Source: JANTGF01 sp033791445
Lineage (GTDB): Bacteria > Bacteroidota > Bacteroidia > Bacteroidales > VadinHA17
Assembly: GCA_033791445.1 (NCBI GenBank)
Contig: JASJGS010000121.1
Span: forward strand, 15,217-79,216
Direction: 5' to 3'
Length of the DNA stretch: 64,000 bases
Shown here one piece after another: positions 36,366 through 44,045 of the stretch. The notes below the pieces were generated by a model. It was not told the origin of the DNA, searched no databases, and worked only from the letters and a program-made list of their open reading frames with translations. Positions within the stretch are counted from its first letter, which is position 1, and each line of letters opens with the position of its first letter. The position numbers and the translations under genes were made by a program.

Positions 36366-36437
36366 GGTCCGTTCGTCTAGGGGTTAGGACGCCAGGTTTT
36401 CATCCTGGTAACAGGGGTTCGATTCCCCTACGGACTA
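36366..36437 (+). tRNA. tRNA-Glu (anticodon TTC)
   Basis: A full cloverleaf is visible. Acceptor arms GGTCCGT and ACGGACT pair with one G-T at the first position. The anticodon stem is CCAGG/CCTGG around the loop TTTTCAT with anticodon TTC, and the T arm is GGGGTTCGATTCCCC. The discriminator is A and no CCA is encoded. rpsT follows 24 bases later. Confidence 0.97.
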
Positions 36438-36461
36438 CAAAAATTATTTTAAATAAGAATA

Positions 36462-36713
36462 ATGGCAAATCATCAATCATCCCTAAAAAGGATAAGACAA
36501 AGCGAAAAAAAGAAAAATCATAATAGGTATTATGCAAAAACAACACGTAATGCTATTAAAAAGTTACGTGAAATTGACGATAAAAAAACCGCTGAGGAGT
36601 TTTTGCCTGAAGTAGCTGCTATGCTTGATAAGCTTTCTAAGAAAAATATCATTCATAACAACAAAGCCTCCAATTTAAAGTCCAAATTAACGAAGCACGT
36701 TAATCAATTATAA
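36462..36713 (+). CDS. rpsT: 30S ribosomal protein S20
   Basis: Protein of 83 residues, basic and helical, with the family start MANHQSSLKRIRQSEKKK, the central TTRNAIKKLREI and the C-terminal KNIIHNNKASNLKSKLTK. bS20 is a primary 16S rRNA-binding protein of the 30S body. It lies 24 bases after tRNA-Glu and ends at a strong terminator, so tRNA and protein probably share a transcript. Confidence 0.96.
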   Translation: MANHQSSLKRIRQSEKKKNHNRYYAKTTRNAIKKLREIDDKKTAEEFLPEVAAMLDKLSKKNIIHNNKASNLKSKLTKHVNQL

Positions 36714-36736
36714 GATATTATATATATAATTTTGAA

Positions 36737-36766
36737 AAGCCTTCCAACCTTGGGAGGCTTTTTTTA
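36737..36766 (+). terminator. Rho-independent terminator after rpsT
   Basis: A nine-base stem (aagccttcc with gggaggctt, one G-T pair) and six-base loop are followed by a T-run. It ends the tRNA-Glu-rpsT unit. Confidence 0.85.
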
Positions 36767-36841
36767 TTTCGTCCCCTGTATTCCGAATAGCCTTTACTAA
36801 ATAATGACTAATTTTATCACTCTTCAAAACCATGAATAAAT

Positions 36842-37537
36842 ATGGGCGATTATAAAAATCTTCGAATTAAGGATTGGGCACTGGAAGACAGGCCCAGGGA
36901 GAAATTGCTTTCGAAAGGATTAAAAAGTCTCACAGATGCTGAACTTCTTGCCATTTTAATAGGATCCGGACAAAAAAATGAATCAGCTGTTGAAGTAGCC
37001 AAAAAGGTTCTTAACCTGGCACAAAACAATCTAAATGAACTGGGGAAATTATCCATAAATGAATTTGAAACAGTTAAGGGCATAGGTGAAACCAAAGCAA
37101 TCACCCTGATCTCAGCCCTTGAGTTAGGACGTAGGAGAAAATTATCAGAATCAAAAGAAAAATACAAAATTGGTGGTAGCAAGGATGCGTTTAACTACAT
37201 GCAACCATTCCTGGAAGATCTCTCCTATGAAGAATTTTGGGTTATATATATGAACAGGTCCAACCGGGTTATTGACCAGGTAAAAATAAGCCAGGGAGGA
37301 ATCTCAGGGACTGTTATTGACGTTCGTATAATTCTAAAACATGCGATTGAGAAACTGGCCTCTACAATCATTATTTGCCATAACCACCCTTCTGGAAATC
37401 TCCAGCCAAGTAAATCAGACATTCAAATAACCAGTAAGTTAAAGGAGGCTGCAAAATTTCATGATGTAGAGCTTCTTGATCATTTGATAATAAGCGATAG
37501 CAGTTACTATAGTTTTGCTGATGAAGGAATTATTTAA
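36842..37537 (+). CDS. radC: RadC family JAMM-domain protein
   Basis: Protein of 231 residues. The N-terminal helix-hairpin-helix part has LTDAELLAILIGSGQKNESA and FETVKGIGETKAITLISALE. The C-terminal MPN/JAMM metal site is HNHPSGNLQPSKSDIQIT, with DHLIISDSSYYSFADEG closing the domain. RadC was once assigned to DNA repair, but its role is unproven; the JAMM motif suggests metal-dependent peptidase or hydrolase chemistry. It starts 128 bases after rpsT, beyond the terminator, and is followed by the acyltransferase-like gene. Confidence 0.94.
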   Translation: MGDYKNLRIKDWALEDRPREKLLSKGLKSLTDAELLAILIGSGQKNESAVEVAKKVLNLAQNNLNELGKLSINEFETVKGIGETKAITLISALELGRRRKLSESKEKYKIGGSKDAFNYMQPFLEDLSYEEFWVIYMNRSNRVIDQVKISQGGISGTVIDVRIILKHAIEKLASTIIICHNHPSGNLQPSKSDIQITSKLKEAAKFHDVELLDHLIISDSSYYSFADEGII

Positions 37538-37634
37538 TAATTAGAATAACATAAGACATATAATAATCGGAATTAGACATTTAAAATACAATCAGATTGA
37601 TCTGGGAAAATGGGATCAGTTTATTCATAATTCA

Positions 37635-38528
37635 ATGAATGGGACATTTTATGCCTGGTCCTGGTACCTTGATTCTGTTTGTGATGACTGGGAAATCTTA
37701 CTGGAGGGTGACTATGAATCTGCAATGATCTTACCCATCAAAAAAAAGTATGGGATTGCGTATTTATCACAACCTATTCTTGCAAAACAGCTTGGAGTCT
37801 TTTCAGTAAATAATTTAAGTGGAAAAAAGACACTTGAGTTTCTTCAAAAAATTCCAGGTAAAATTCAGTGGTCCAGGCTTAGTATGAATAAATTTAATCA
37901 AATTCAATCCACTGACTGGAAGGAAACTAAACAAAAGATTTTTGAGTTAGATTTAATTTTAAAAGCGAATCAGCTAACTCAAAAATTTTCGCAGAAAATT
38001 CTCCGACTTGTAGAGGAAGGCAATCATGACGGATTCTCCTTGGTTAAAGACCTTTCACCAAATGACTATATTAAGTTATGGAAAAAAGTGAATGACCAAA
38101 CCGGCAATGCACCCACTTCTGAAGAAAATACACTAAGGCGCATTATTGCCAAAGGAATTCAGCATAGGGTGTGTAAAATATTTGGTGTTTTTTCTAAATT
38201 TAATACCCTCGTTGGTTGTGGCATATTTTTTAGTTTTCAACAGAAAATTACTCTTTTGTCTTTTATCCAGGAACCTGATGAAAAAGACCTCCTACCGGCA
38301 ACCTGGATGATTTATACTTTTATTCAGGAGCATGCCGGAAAGAATTTAACTCTCCGTTTTGAATTACCTGAATTCCAAAATGCAAATTATCTAAGAAAAA
38401 GACAGGAAATAAGAAGCCGTGAGCTATCTGAAATATTTACGGGTTTTGGAGCACAGACTTTCTATTATCCAATAATAGAATCTAAAAAACCCTCTATCTG
38501 GGTTAAGCTAATGAAACCTTTCTTATAA
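37635..38528 (+). CDS. Uncharacterised GNAT/FemAB-like acyltransferase
   Basis: At least 297 residues from ATG 37635. The sequence FYAWSWYLDSVCDDWEILLE and the later VGCGIFFSFQQKITLLSF fit the uncharacterised acyltransferase-like (GNAT/FemAB fold) proteins seen beside radC-type genes in this phylum. The acceptor is unknown. Notably, the frame is open upstream to 37545, and translation there (GIRHLKYNQIDLGKWDQFIH) resembles the expected family N-terminus, but it contains no ATG, GTG or TTG. Either a rare ATA/ATT/ATC start near 37551-37572 is used, or a start codon has been lost. folK is convergent downstream. Confidence 0.7.
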   Translation: MNGTFYAWSWYLDSVCDDWEILLEGDYESAMILPIKKKYGIAYLSQPILAKQLGVFSVNNLSGKKTLEFLQKIPGKIQWSRLSMNKFNQIQSTDWKETKQKIFELDLILKANQLTQKFSQKILRLVEEGNHDGFSLVKDLSPNDYIKLWKKVNDQTGNAPTSEENTLRRIIAKGIQHRVCKIFGVFSKFNTLVGCGIFFSFQQKITLLSFIQEPDEKDLLPATWMIYTFIQEHAGKNLTLRFELPEFQNANYLRKRQEIRSRELSEIFTGFGAQTFYYPIIESKKPSIWVKLMKPFL

Positions 38529-38543
38529 TATATAAGTAAAGAC

Positions 38544-39020
38544 CTACAACTTCTTAACTATAAGTTTATCCTGACAATCATTTAGAAGTTCATTAACCGT
38601 TCTTCCTAGGACCGGGTGAATAAAGTCAGGCAGTAACTCATTTAAGGGCTCTAATGTAAACCTACGCTCATGTAACCTGGGGTGAGGAATCTTTAACTTA
38701 TCATCAGAAACGATCAAATCATTATATAGTAGAATATCAAGGTCTATAACTCTTGACTGGTAGCCTGATCTTGATCGCATTCTTCCCATTTCTTTTTCAA
38801 TAGCCAATAATTCCTCTAGTAGATCATGCGGAGGGAGCTTAGTTTCCACGCAAATCACCTGGTTTAGAAAGTTAATCTCATCTTGAAATCCCCAGGGCTC
38901 TGACTCAAAGACAGAGGATTCAATTATCTGATTATTAACTCTTTCACGAATGAGCAACTTCGCTTTTTCCAGCGCTAAAAATCGATCGCCAATATTACTC
39001 CCTAAAAGAATTGCTATCAT
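38544..39020 (-). CDS. folK: 2-amino-4-hydroxy-6-hydroxymethyldihydropteridine pyrophosphokinase
   Basis: Protein of 158 residues with the HPPK signature regions: LLGSNIGDRFLALEKAK, SSVFESEPWGFQDEINFLNQ, LLAIEKEMGRMRS, RVIDLDILLYNDLIV and IPHPRLHERRFTLEPLNELL. It transfers pyrophosphate from ATP to 6-hydroxymethyl-dihydropterin in folate synthesis. It is a stand-alone gene, not fused to folB or folP, divergent from sppA with 134 bases between them. Confidence 0.95.
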   Translation of the reverse strand: MIAILLGSNIGDRFLALEKAKLLIRERVNNQIIESSVFESEPWGFQDEINFLNQVICVETKLPPHDLLEELLAIEKEMGRMRSRSGYQSRVIDLDILLYNDLIVSDDKLKIPHPRLHERRFTLEPLNELLPDFIHPVLGRTVNELLNDCQDKLIVKKL

Positions 39021-39122
39021 TAATATGATATTAGATTTAAAAATATAAATTGAATCATTAAATCAGATATTTCAAAAAAAAACAAAACTAAATAATAAGT
39101 TTTTATTTATTGTCTAAGCTTA

Positions 39123-39130
39123 TAACTTTG
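39123..39130 (+). promoter_or_regulatory. -7 element of the sppA promoter
   Basis: TAACTTTG (TAnnTTTG) lies 24 bases before the sppA ATG. No -33 TTTG at proper spacing is clear. Confidence 0.5.
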
Positions 39131-39154
39131 TAGAACAATAAAAAACAAGAATTT

Positions 39155-40927
39155 ATGAAAAGTTTCCTAAAGTACACACTTGCAACCATAACAGGAATTA
39201 TAATTTCAACCATTATTTTAACAATCGTGTTATTTGGAATCCTTGGCGTGATGGTTTCCACAGCAGATAAGCCTGTTAGCATTCGTTCAAATTCAATATT
39301 ACACCTGAAAATCAACCAGGATATTCAGGATAGAAGTTCTGTTAATCCATATGAATTTGACTTCCTAAGTTATAGTCTAAGTCCAAAAGTTGGACTGAAT
39401 GATATATTGAAAAACCTGGAGAAAGCGAAAACAGATAAAGACATTAAAGGTATCTACCTGGATATTGGCTTTGCCACTCCCGGAATATCCACACAGCAGG
39501 AAATACGTGAGGCACTGGAAGATTTTAAATCATCAGGAAAATTTATTATCGCCTATGCAAATACCGTTATACCACAATCTTCCTACTATTTGGCGACTGC
39601 AGCTGATGAAATTTATGTCAACCCGGTCGCAATTTTTGATTTTAAGGGACTTCGTTCAGAAAAAAGGTATTATAAAAATGCTCTTGAAAAGATTGGCATA
39701 GAAATTCAGGTTCTCAGGCATGGGAAATTTAAAAGTGCTGTTGAACCTTATCTCAGGGAAGATATGAGTGATGAAAGTAGGGAGCAGACTATGGTTTATA
39801 TGGGATCAATTTGGAATCATATTCTGGAGAAGATTTCTAATTCACGCAATATTTCAATAGAAGACCTGAACAACCTGGCTGATAATCTACATATCAAGAA
39901 TCCAGAGGATGCTTTTGAAGCTGGCCTTATTGATGGTGTAATTTATCAAGATGAGCTAATTGATATTCTCAAAGAAAGATCAGAGATTGATGATAAAAAT
40001 AAATTAAGGCTTGTTAATGCTTTAAAATATTCTAAGGTTTCGATTTCAAAAACTGAGAAAAAAGGAATTTCAAAAGATAAAATTGCTATTGTTTATGCCA
40101 CCGGTGTAATTGGCTTGGGAGATGGGTCGGAATACAGCATTGGTGGTCCTCAATTTGTTAATGCAATCAGAACAGTTCGTAAGGATTCATCTATTAAGGC
40201 TATTGTGTTGAGGGTTAATTCACCTGGAGGTAGTGCTTTAATTTCAGAACACATCTGGCGAGAAGTTTACCTGGCTCAAAAAGAAAAACCATTAATAGGT
40301 TCTATGGGGAACCTGGCTGCCTCCGGAGGCTATTACATTCTGGCACCTGCTGATACCCTGGTAGCTCATGCAACTACCCTGACCGGGTCAATAGGTGTAT
40401 TTGGTACCATACCGAACGCTGAGGAACTATTAAATAATAAGTTAGGAATTACTTTTGATGTTGCTAAAACAAATACTTATGCTGATTTTGGATCTTTATA
40501 CCGGCCATTGAAACCTGCTGAAAAAGAATATTTACAGTCAGGAATTGAAAATACATATGAAACTTTTCTTAACAATGTTAGTGAGGGGAGAGATATGGCA
40601 ACTTCCAGAGTTGACTCTTTAGGACAGGGACGGGTCTGGAGTGGAATAAATGCATTGGAAAATGGACTTGTAGATGTATTGGGAGGTTTAAATACCGCTA
40701 TAGATATTGCTGCTGAAAAAGCTAATCTGGAAAATTACAAAATAGTTGAATATCCGAAGTTTGAAGATCCAATTGAAAAACTTTTAAGAAGCCTTACTAT
40801 GGAAGTAAGAACCAGGCATATTAAAAAAGAGTTGGGCGAATACTATAAGTACCTTAAGGATTTGAAAGAGCTGGCAACATCACAGAATATTCAAATGCGA
40901 CTTCCTTATAGCCTTGACATTTATTAA
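39155..40927 (+). CDS. sppA: Signal peptide peptidase SppA (67-kDa type)
   Basis: Protein of 590 residues with one N-terminal transmembrane helix and two tandem ClpP-like domains, the long Gram-negative form. The general-base Lys lies in the N-terminal half (KFKSAVEPYLREDMS, about K193), and the nucleophile Ser in the C-terminal half (LAASGGYYILAPAD, about S390), matching E. coli SppA topology where the dyad is split between domains. It degrades cleaved signal peptides in the inner membrane. It heads a same-strand run with lpxK, the nucleoside phosphorylase and an MFS gene. Confidence 0.95.
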   Translation: MKSFLKYTLATITGIIISTIILTIVLFGILGVMVSTADKPVSIRSNSILHLKINQDIQDRSSVNPYEFDFLSYSLSPKVGLNDILKNLEKAKTDKDIKGIYLDIGFATPGISTQQEIREALEDFKSSGKFIIAYANTVIPQSSYYLATAADEIYVNPVAIFDFKGLRSEKRYYKNALEKIGIEIQVLRHGKFKSAVEPYLREDMSDESREQTMVYMGSIWNHILEKISNSRNISIEDLNNLADNLHIKNPEDAFEAGLIDGVIYQDELIDILKERSEIDDKNKLRLVNALKYSKVSISKTEKKGISKDKIAIVYATGVIGLGDGSEYSIGGPQFVNAIRTVRKDSSIKAIVLRVNSPGGSALISEHIWREVYLAQKEKPLIGSMGNLAASGGYYILAPADTLVAHATTLTGSIGVFGTIPNAEELLNNKLGITFDVAKTNTYADFGSLYRPLKPAEKEYLQSGIENTYETFLNNVSEGRDMATSRVDSLGQGRVWSGINALENGLVDVLGGLNTAIDIAAEKANLENYKIVEYPKFEDPIEKLLRSLTMEVRTRHIKKELGEYYKYLKDLKELATSQNIQMRLPYSLDIY

Positions 40928-40966
40928 TTGCATTGTATTCAGGAATCTATGTGAATTTCAATATAT

Positions 40967-42085
40967 ATGGCAAGAAAACCAGAGAATAACACCCTGAAAA
41001 TATTATTATGGTTTCCTTCAGTAATATATGGGTTTATTGTCGGAGTGAGAAATAAACTGTTCGACCTGAACATTCTTCATTCAGCAGAATTTGATATCCC
41101 AATTATCTCAGTTGGAAATATCTCAGTTGGAGGAACCGGTAAAACACCTTTCGTAGAATTCCTGGTTTCTATACTTTCTGATGATTATAAAGTTGCTATT
41201 TTAAGTCGTGGTTATAAAAGAAAAACCAAAGAATTTGTTCTTTCCGATGAAAATTCAACCGTGGAAGAAATTGGAGATGAACCATTGCAAATGAAACGGA
41301 AATTTCCCAACATCACTGTGGCAGTTGATAGGGAAAGAGTCCGTGGAATAAATAAGCTTAAAGATGATTTTAAAGACCTGGATGTAATATTGTTGGACGA
41401 CGCATTTCAACACAGGTATGTAAAACCAGGACTTTCAATTTTATTGGTAGACTACAATCAACCTATTTCATCAGATCACTATTTGCCATTAGGACGACTC
41501 AGAGAACACCCGTCTGAGAAAAGTCGGGCCAATATTGTTGTGGTAACTAAGTGTCCGGAGAATATTAAGCCCATGGAGCAGAGGATAATTGTAAATGACC
41601 TAATGTTATTTCCTTACCAGCAGCTTTTCTTTACTACAGTAAAGTACGGCGATCTAAAGCCAGTTTTTACAGGAAAATTCAAACTATTATCCAGAAGAAT
41701 CTGTAAAGAAGGGAAATATAATATTTTGCTTGTAACAGGAATTGCAAACTCACGGCCCTTGCGAAAACAGACCCGGAGTATTTCTCCAAAAATTAGTGAA
41801 ATAAAATTTCACGATCACCATCAATATACCCAAAAAGATTTTAAAAAAATAAATCGCAATTTTAAACGGATACCTGGCCCAAATAAAATTATTTTAACCA
41901 CTGAAAAAGACGCCATGCGTTTACGGAATTTACAAGATTTTATTCAACCAGGAATAAAGAATTGGTACTATATTCCAATTGAGGTGAGCTTTCACAATAA
42001 CAAAAAAGAATCCTTTCAAACTCATATTAGAGATTATGTTACAACGAATACAAGAAACGGCATCCTTTCTTCAGACAAAGATTGA
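40967..42085 (+). CDS. lpxK: Tetraacyldisaccharide 4'-kinase
   Basis: Protein of 372 residues. An N-terminal hydrophobic helix (LLWFPSVIYGFIVGVRNKLF) precedes the P-loop region SVGNISVGGTGKTPFVEFL. LSRGYKRKTKEFV, IGDEPLQMKRKFP, LLDDAFQHRYVKP and ILTTEKDAMRL are family motifs. LpxK phosphorylates the lipid A precursor at the 4' position at the inner membrane, so the cell makes lipid A. Its last 50 bases overlap the start of the purine nucleoside phosphorylase gene in another frame. Confidence 0.95.
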   Translation: MARKPENNTLKILLWFPSVIYGFIVGVRNKLFDLNILHSAEFDIPIISVGNISVGGTGKTPFVEFLVSILSDDYKVAILSRGYKRKTKEFVLSDENSTVEEIGDEPLQMKRKFPNITVAVDRERVRGINKLKDDFKDLDVILLDDAFQHRYVKPGLSILLVDYNQPISSDHYLPLGRLREHPSEKSRANIVVVTKCPENIKPMEQRIIVNDLMLFPYQQLFFTTVKYGDLKPVFTGKFKLLSRRICKEGKYNILLVTGIANSRPLRKQTRSISPKISEIKFHDHHQYTQKDFKKINRNFKRIPGPNKIILTTEKDAMRLRNLQDFIQPGIKNWYYIPIEVSFHNNKKESFQTHIRDYVTTNTRNGILSSDKD

Positions 42086-42845
42086 TTTTAAGCCTCAGGT
42101 AGGCATTGTTCTTGGAACAGGCCTGGGTGGACTTGTAAAAGAAATTGACATTCATACAGAGTTTGATTATGAGGATATTCCAAATTTCCCAGTGTCAACA
42201 GTTGATGGGCATCATGGGAAATTAATATTCGGTGTACTTGGAAACAAGAAAGTGATAGCCATGCAGGGAAGATTTCATTTCTATGAGGGTTATCCAATGG
42301 AAGATATTGTTTTTCCTATTCGGCTTATGAAGTGGTTGGGAATTGAATTTCTTTTCTTATCAAATGCCAGTGGAGGTGTAAACCCAGAATATGAGATTGG
42401 AGATTTAATGATTTTGAAAGACCATATTAACTTAATTCCAAACCCACTTATTGGTAAACACTATCCTGAATTCGGCACCAGATTTCCGGACATGGGAGAA
42501 GTGTACTCAAAGGACCTGATTAAAAAGGCTGAAGAGATTGCCGAAAAGCATGGAATCGCCGTTCAAAAGGGAGTTTATACAGCCACCACTGGCCCAACCT
42601 ACGAAACTCCTGCTGAGTATAAATATTTTCGGATAATAGGCTCAGACACAGTTGGCATGTCAACTGTTCCTGAAACCATTGCTGCACACCAAATGGATTT
42701 ACCCTGTTTTGCTATATCCATAATTACTGACCTGGGTGTACCGGGTAAAATTGTAACCATTACCCATGAGTCCGTTCAGGAAGTAGCCATGAAAGCCGAA
42801 CAAAAGATGACCCTGATCATGCAAAATTTAATTTCCATGCTCTAA
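42036..42845 (+). CDS. Purine nucleoside phosphorylase
   Basis: Protein of 269 residues of the trimeric PNP type (PunA/XapA-like). VGIVLGTGLGGLVKEID is the phosphate-binding start, GHHGKLIFGVLGNKKVIAMQ, FLSNASGGVNPEYEIGDLM, the substrate loop GVYTATTGPTYETPAEYK, and VGMSTVPETIAAHQ. It splits purine nucleosides with phosphate for salvage. The MLQRIQETASFLQTKIDF start matches homologues, so the 50-base overlap with lpxK looks genuine and suggests translational coupling. The MFS gene starts 15 bases after its stop. Confidence 0.93.
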   Translation: MLQRIQETASFLQTKIDFKPQVGIVLGTGLGGLVKEIDIHTEFDYEDIPNFPVSTVDGHHGKLIFGVLGNKKVIAMQGRFHFYEGYPMEDIVFPIRLMKWLGIEFLFLSNASGGVNPEYEIGDLMILKDHINLIPNPLIGKHYPEFGTRFPDMGEVYSKDLIKKAEEIAEKHGIAVQKGVYTATTGPTYETPAEYKYFRIIGSDTVGMSTVPETIAAHQMDLPCFAISIITDLGVPGKIVTITHESVQEVAMKAEQKMTLIMQNLISML

Positions 42846-42860
42846 TCCTTTAAAAAAATA

Positions 42861-44045
42861 ATGAGTTCTGAAATCTCAGGGAATAAACAAAAGTTTAGAA
42901 CGGGCGATGTTATTTCCATCAGCCTGGCTCACTTGGCTCACGATATATATTCCTCATTTCTTGCACCTATTCTTCCTCTACTTATTGAAAAGTTGGGAAT
43001 TAGTTTATCTATGGCAGGCATGTTATCTGTCATCCAAAGGATCCCGACTTTATTGAATCCATTTGTAGGGATACTTGCAGACAATATGAAAGTGAGATAT
43101 TTTGTAATCCTGGCTCCTGCAATTACCACCATTGCAATGAGTCTTATCGGAATTGCATCAAGTTATTGGATGTTAGCCATAATTCTATTTATTGCAGGAA
43201 TAAGTTCCACCATGTTTCATGTTCCTTCTCCAGTTATGATTAAACATATTTCCGGAAATAAACTCGGAAAGGGAATGAGTTATTATATGGTAGGCGGAGA
43301 ATTGGCAAGATCACTCGGCCCACTTATAATCGTGGCAGCTGTAACTCATTGGGGTCTGGAGGGAACCTACAGGCTAATTCCGTTTGGATTGGTTGCTTCT
43401 ATTGTCTTATACTTCAGACTTAGGAATATTGATCTCAGGGAAGACTTTAAGAAAGAGAAGGAACCGATTGGTTATTACTCCACTTTTAAAAAGTTTCTTT
43501 CCACTTTTATGAAGCTCGGAATGATCATCTTTTTCAGAGGAGCTATGAAATCTGCCCTGACCCTATATCTGGCAGTTTACCTCACAGATAAGGGGCATTC
43601 ACTATGGTTTGCTGGCATCTCCCTGTCGGTTATCCAGCTTGCTGGAGTAGCAGGCACCTTCATGGCCGGAACAATTTCAGATAAGATTGGACGGAGAACA
43701 GCGATGCTTATTATAACCTTAGTTTCTCCATTTTTAATGCTGCTGTTTCTCAATTCAGGGGGATGGTTAACATTTCCAATTCTTATATTAACCGGGTTCT
43801 TTCTGGTATCTCCTGGTCCTGTCATGCTCGCCATAGTCCAGGAATTAGACACAAAACACCTGGCGTTTGTGAATGGTATTTTTATGACTATAAGTTTTGG
43901 ACTGAGTTCAATTATGTTGCTTCTTGTAGGTGTTATGGCAGACAACTTTGGCTTAGACAATGCATATACAATCTCTGCATTTTTGGCGATGTTAGCTATA
44001 CCCTTTGCTTTTCTTTTACCAAAAAAGAAATCACATAATATTTAA
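42861..44045 (+). CDS. MFS transporter, fosmidomycin-resistance (Fsr)-like
   Basis: Protein of 394 residues with about 12 hydrophobic helices. ISLAHLAHDIYSSFLAPILP is the hallmark beginning of the Fsr-type branch, FVGILADNMKVR fits the MFS loop 2-3 motif, and GTISDKIGRRTAMLII its repeat in the second half. Fsr-like proteins export small drugs; the natural substrate is unknown. It ends in a TTAA shared with the stop of the convergent lamin-tail gene. It may be the last gene of the sppA-lpxK-PNP run. Confidence 0.88.
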   Translation: MSSEISGNKQKFRTGDVISISLAHLAHDIYSSFLAPILPLLIEKLGISLSMAGMLSVIQRIPTLLNPFVGILADNMKVRYFVILAPAITTIAMSLIGIASSYWMLAIILFIAGISSTMFHVPSPVMIKHISGNKLGKGMSYYMVGGELARSLGPLIIVAAVTHWGLEGTYRLIPFGLVASIVLYFRLRNIDLREDFKKEKEPIGYYSTFKKFLSTFMKLGMIIFFRGAMKSALTLYLAVYLTDKGHSLWFAGISLSVIQLAGVAGTFMAGTISDKIGRRTAMLIITLVSPFLMLLFLNSGGWLTFPILILTGFFLVSPGPVMLAIVQELDTKHLAFVNGIFMTISFGLSSIMLLLVGVMADNFGLDNAYTISAFLAMLAIPFAFLLPKKKSHNI

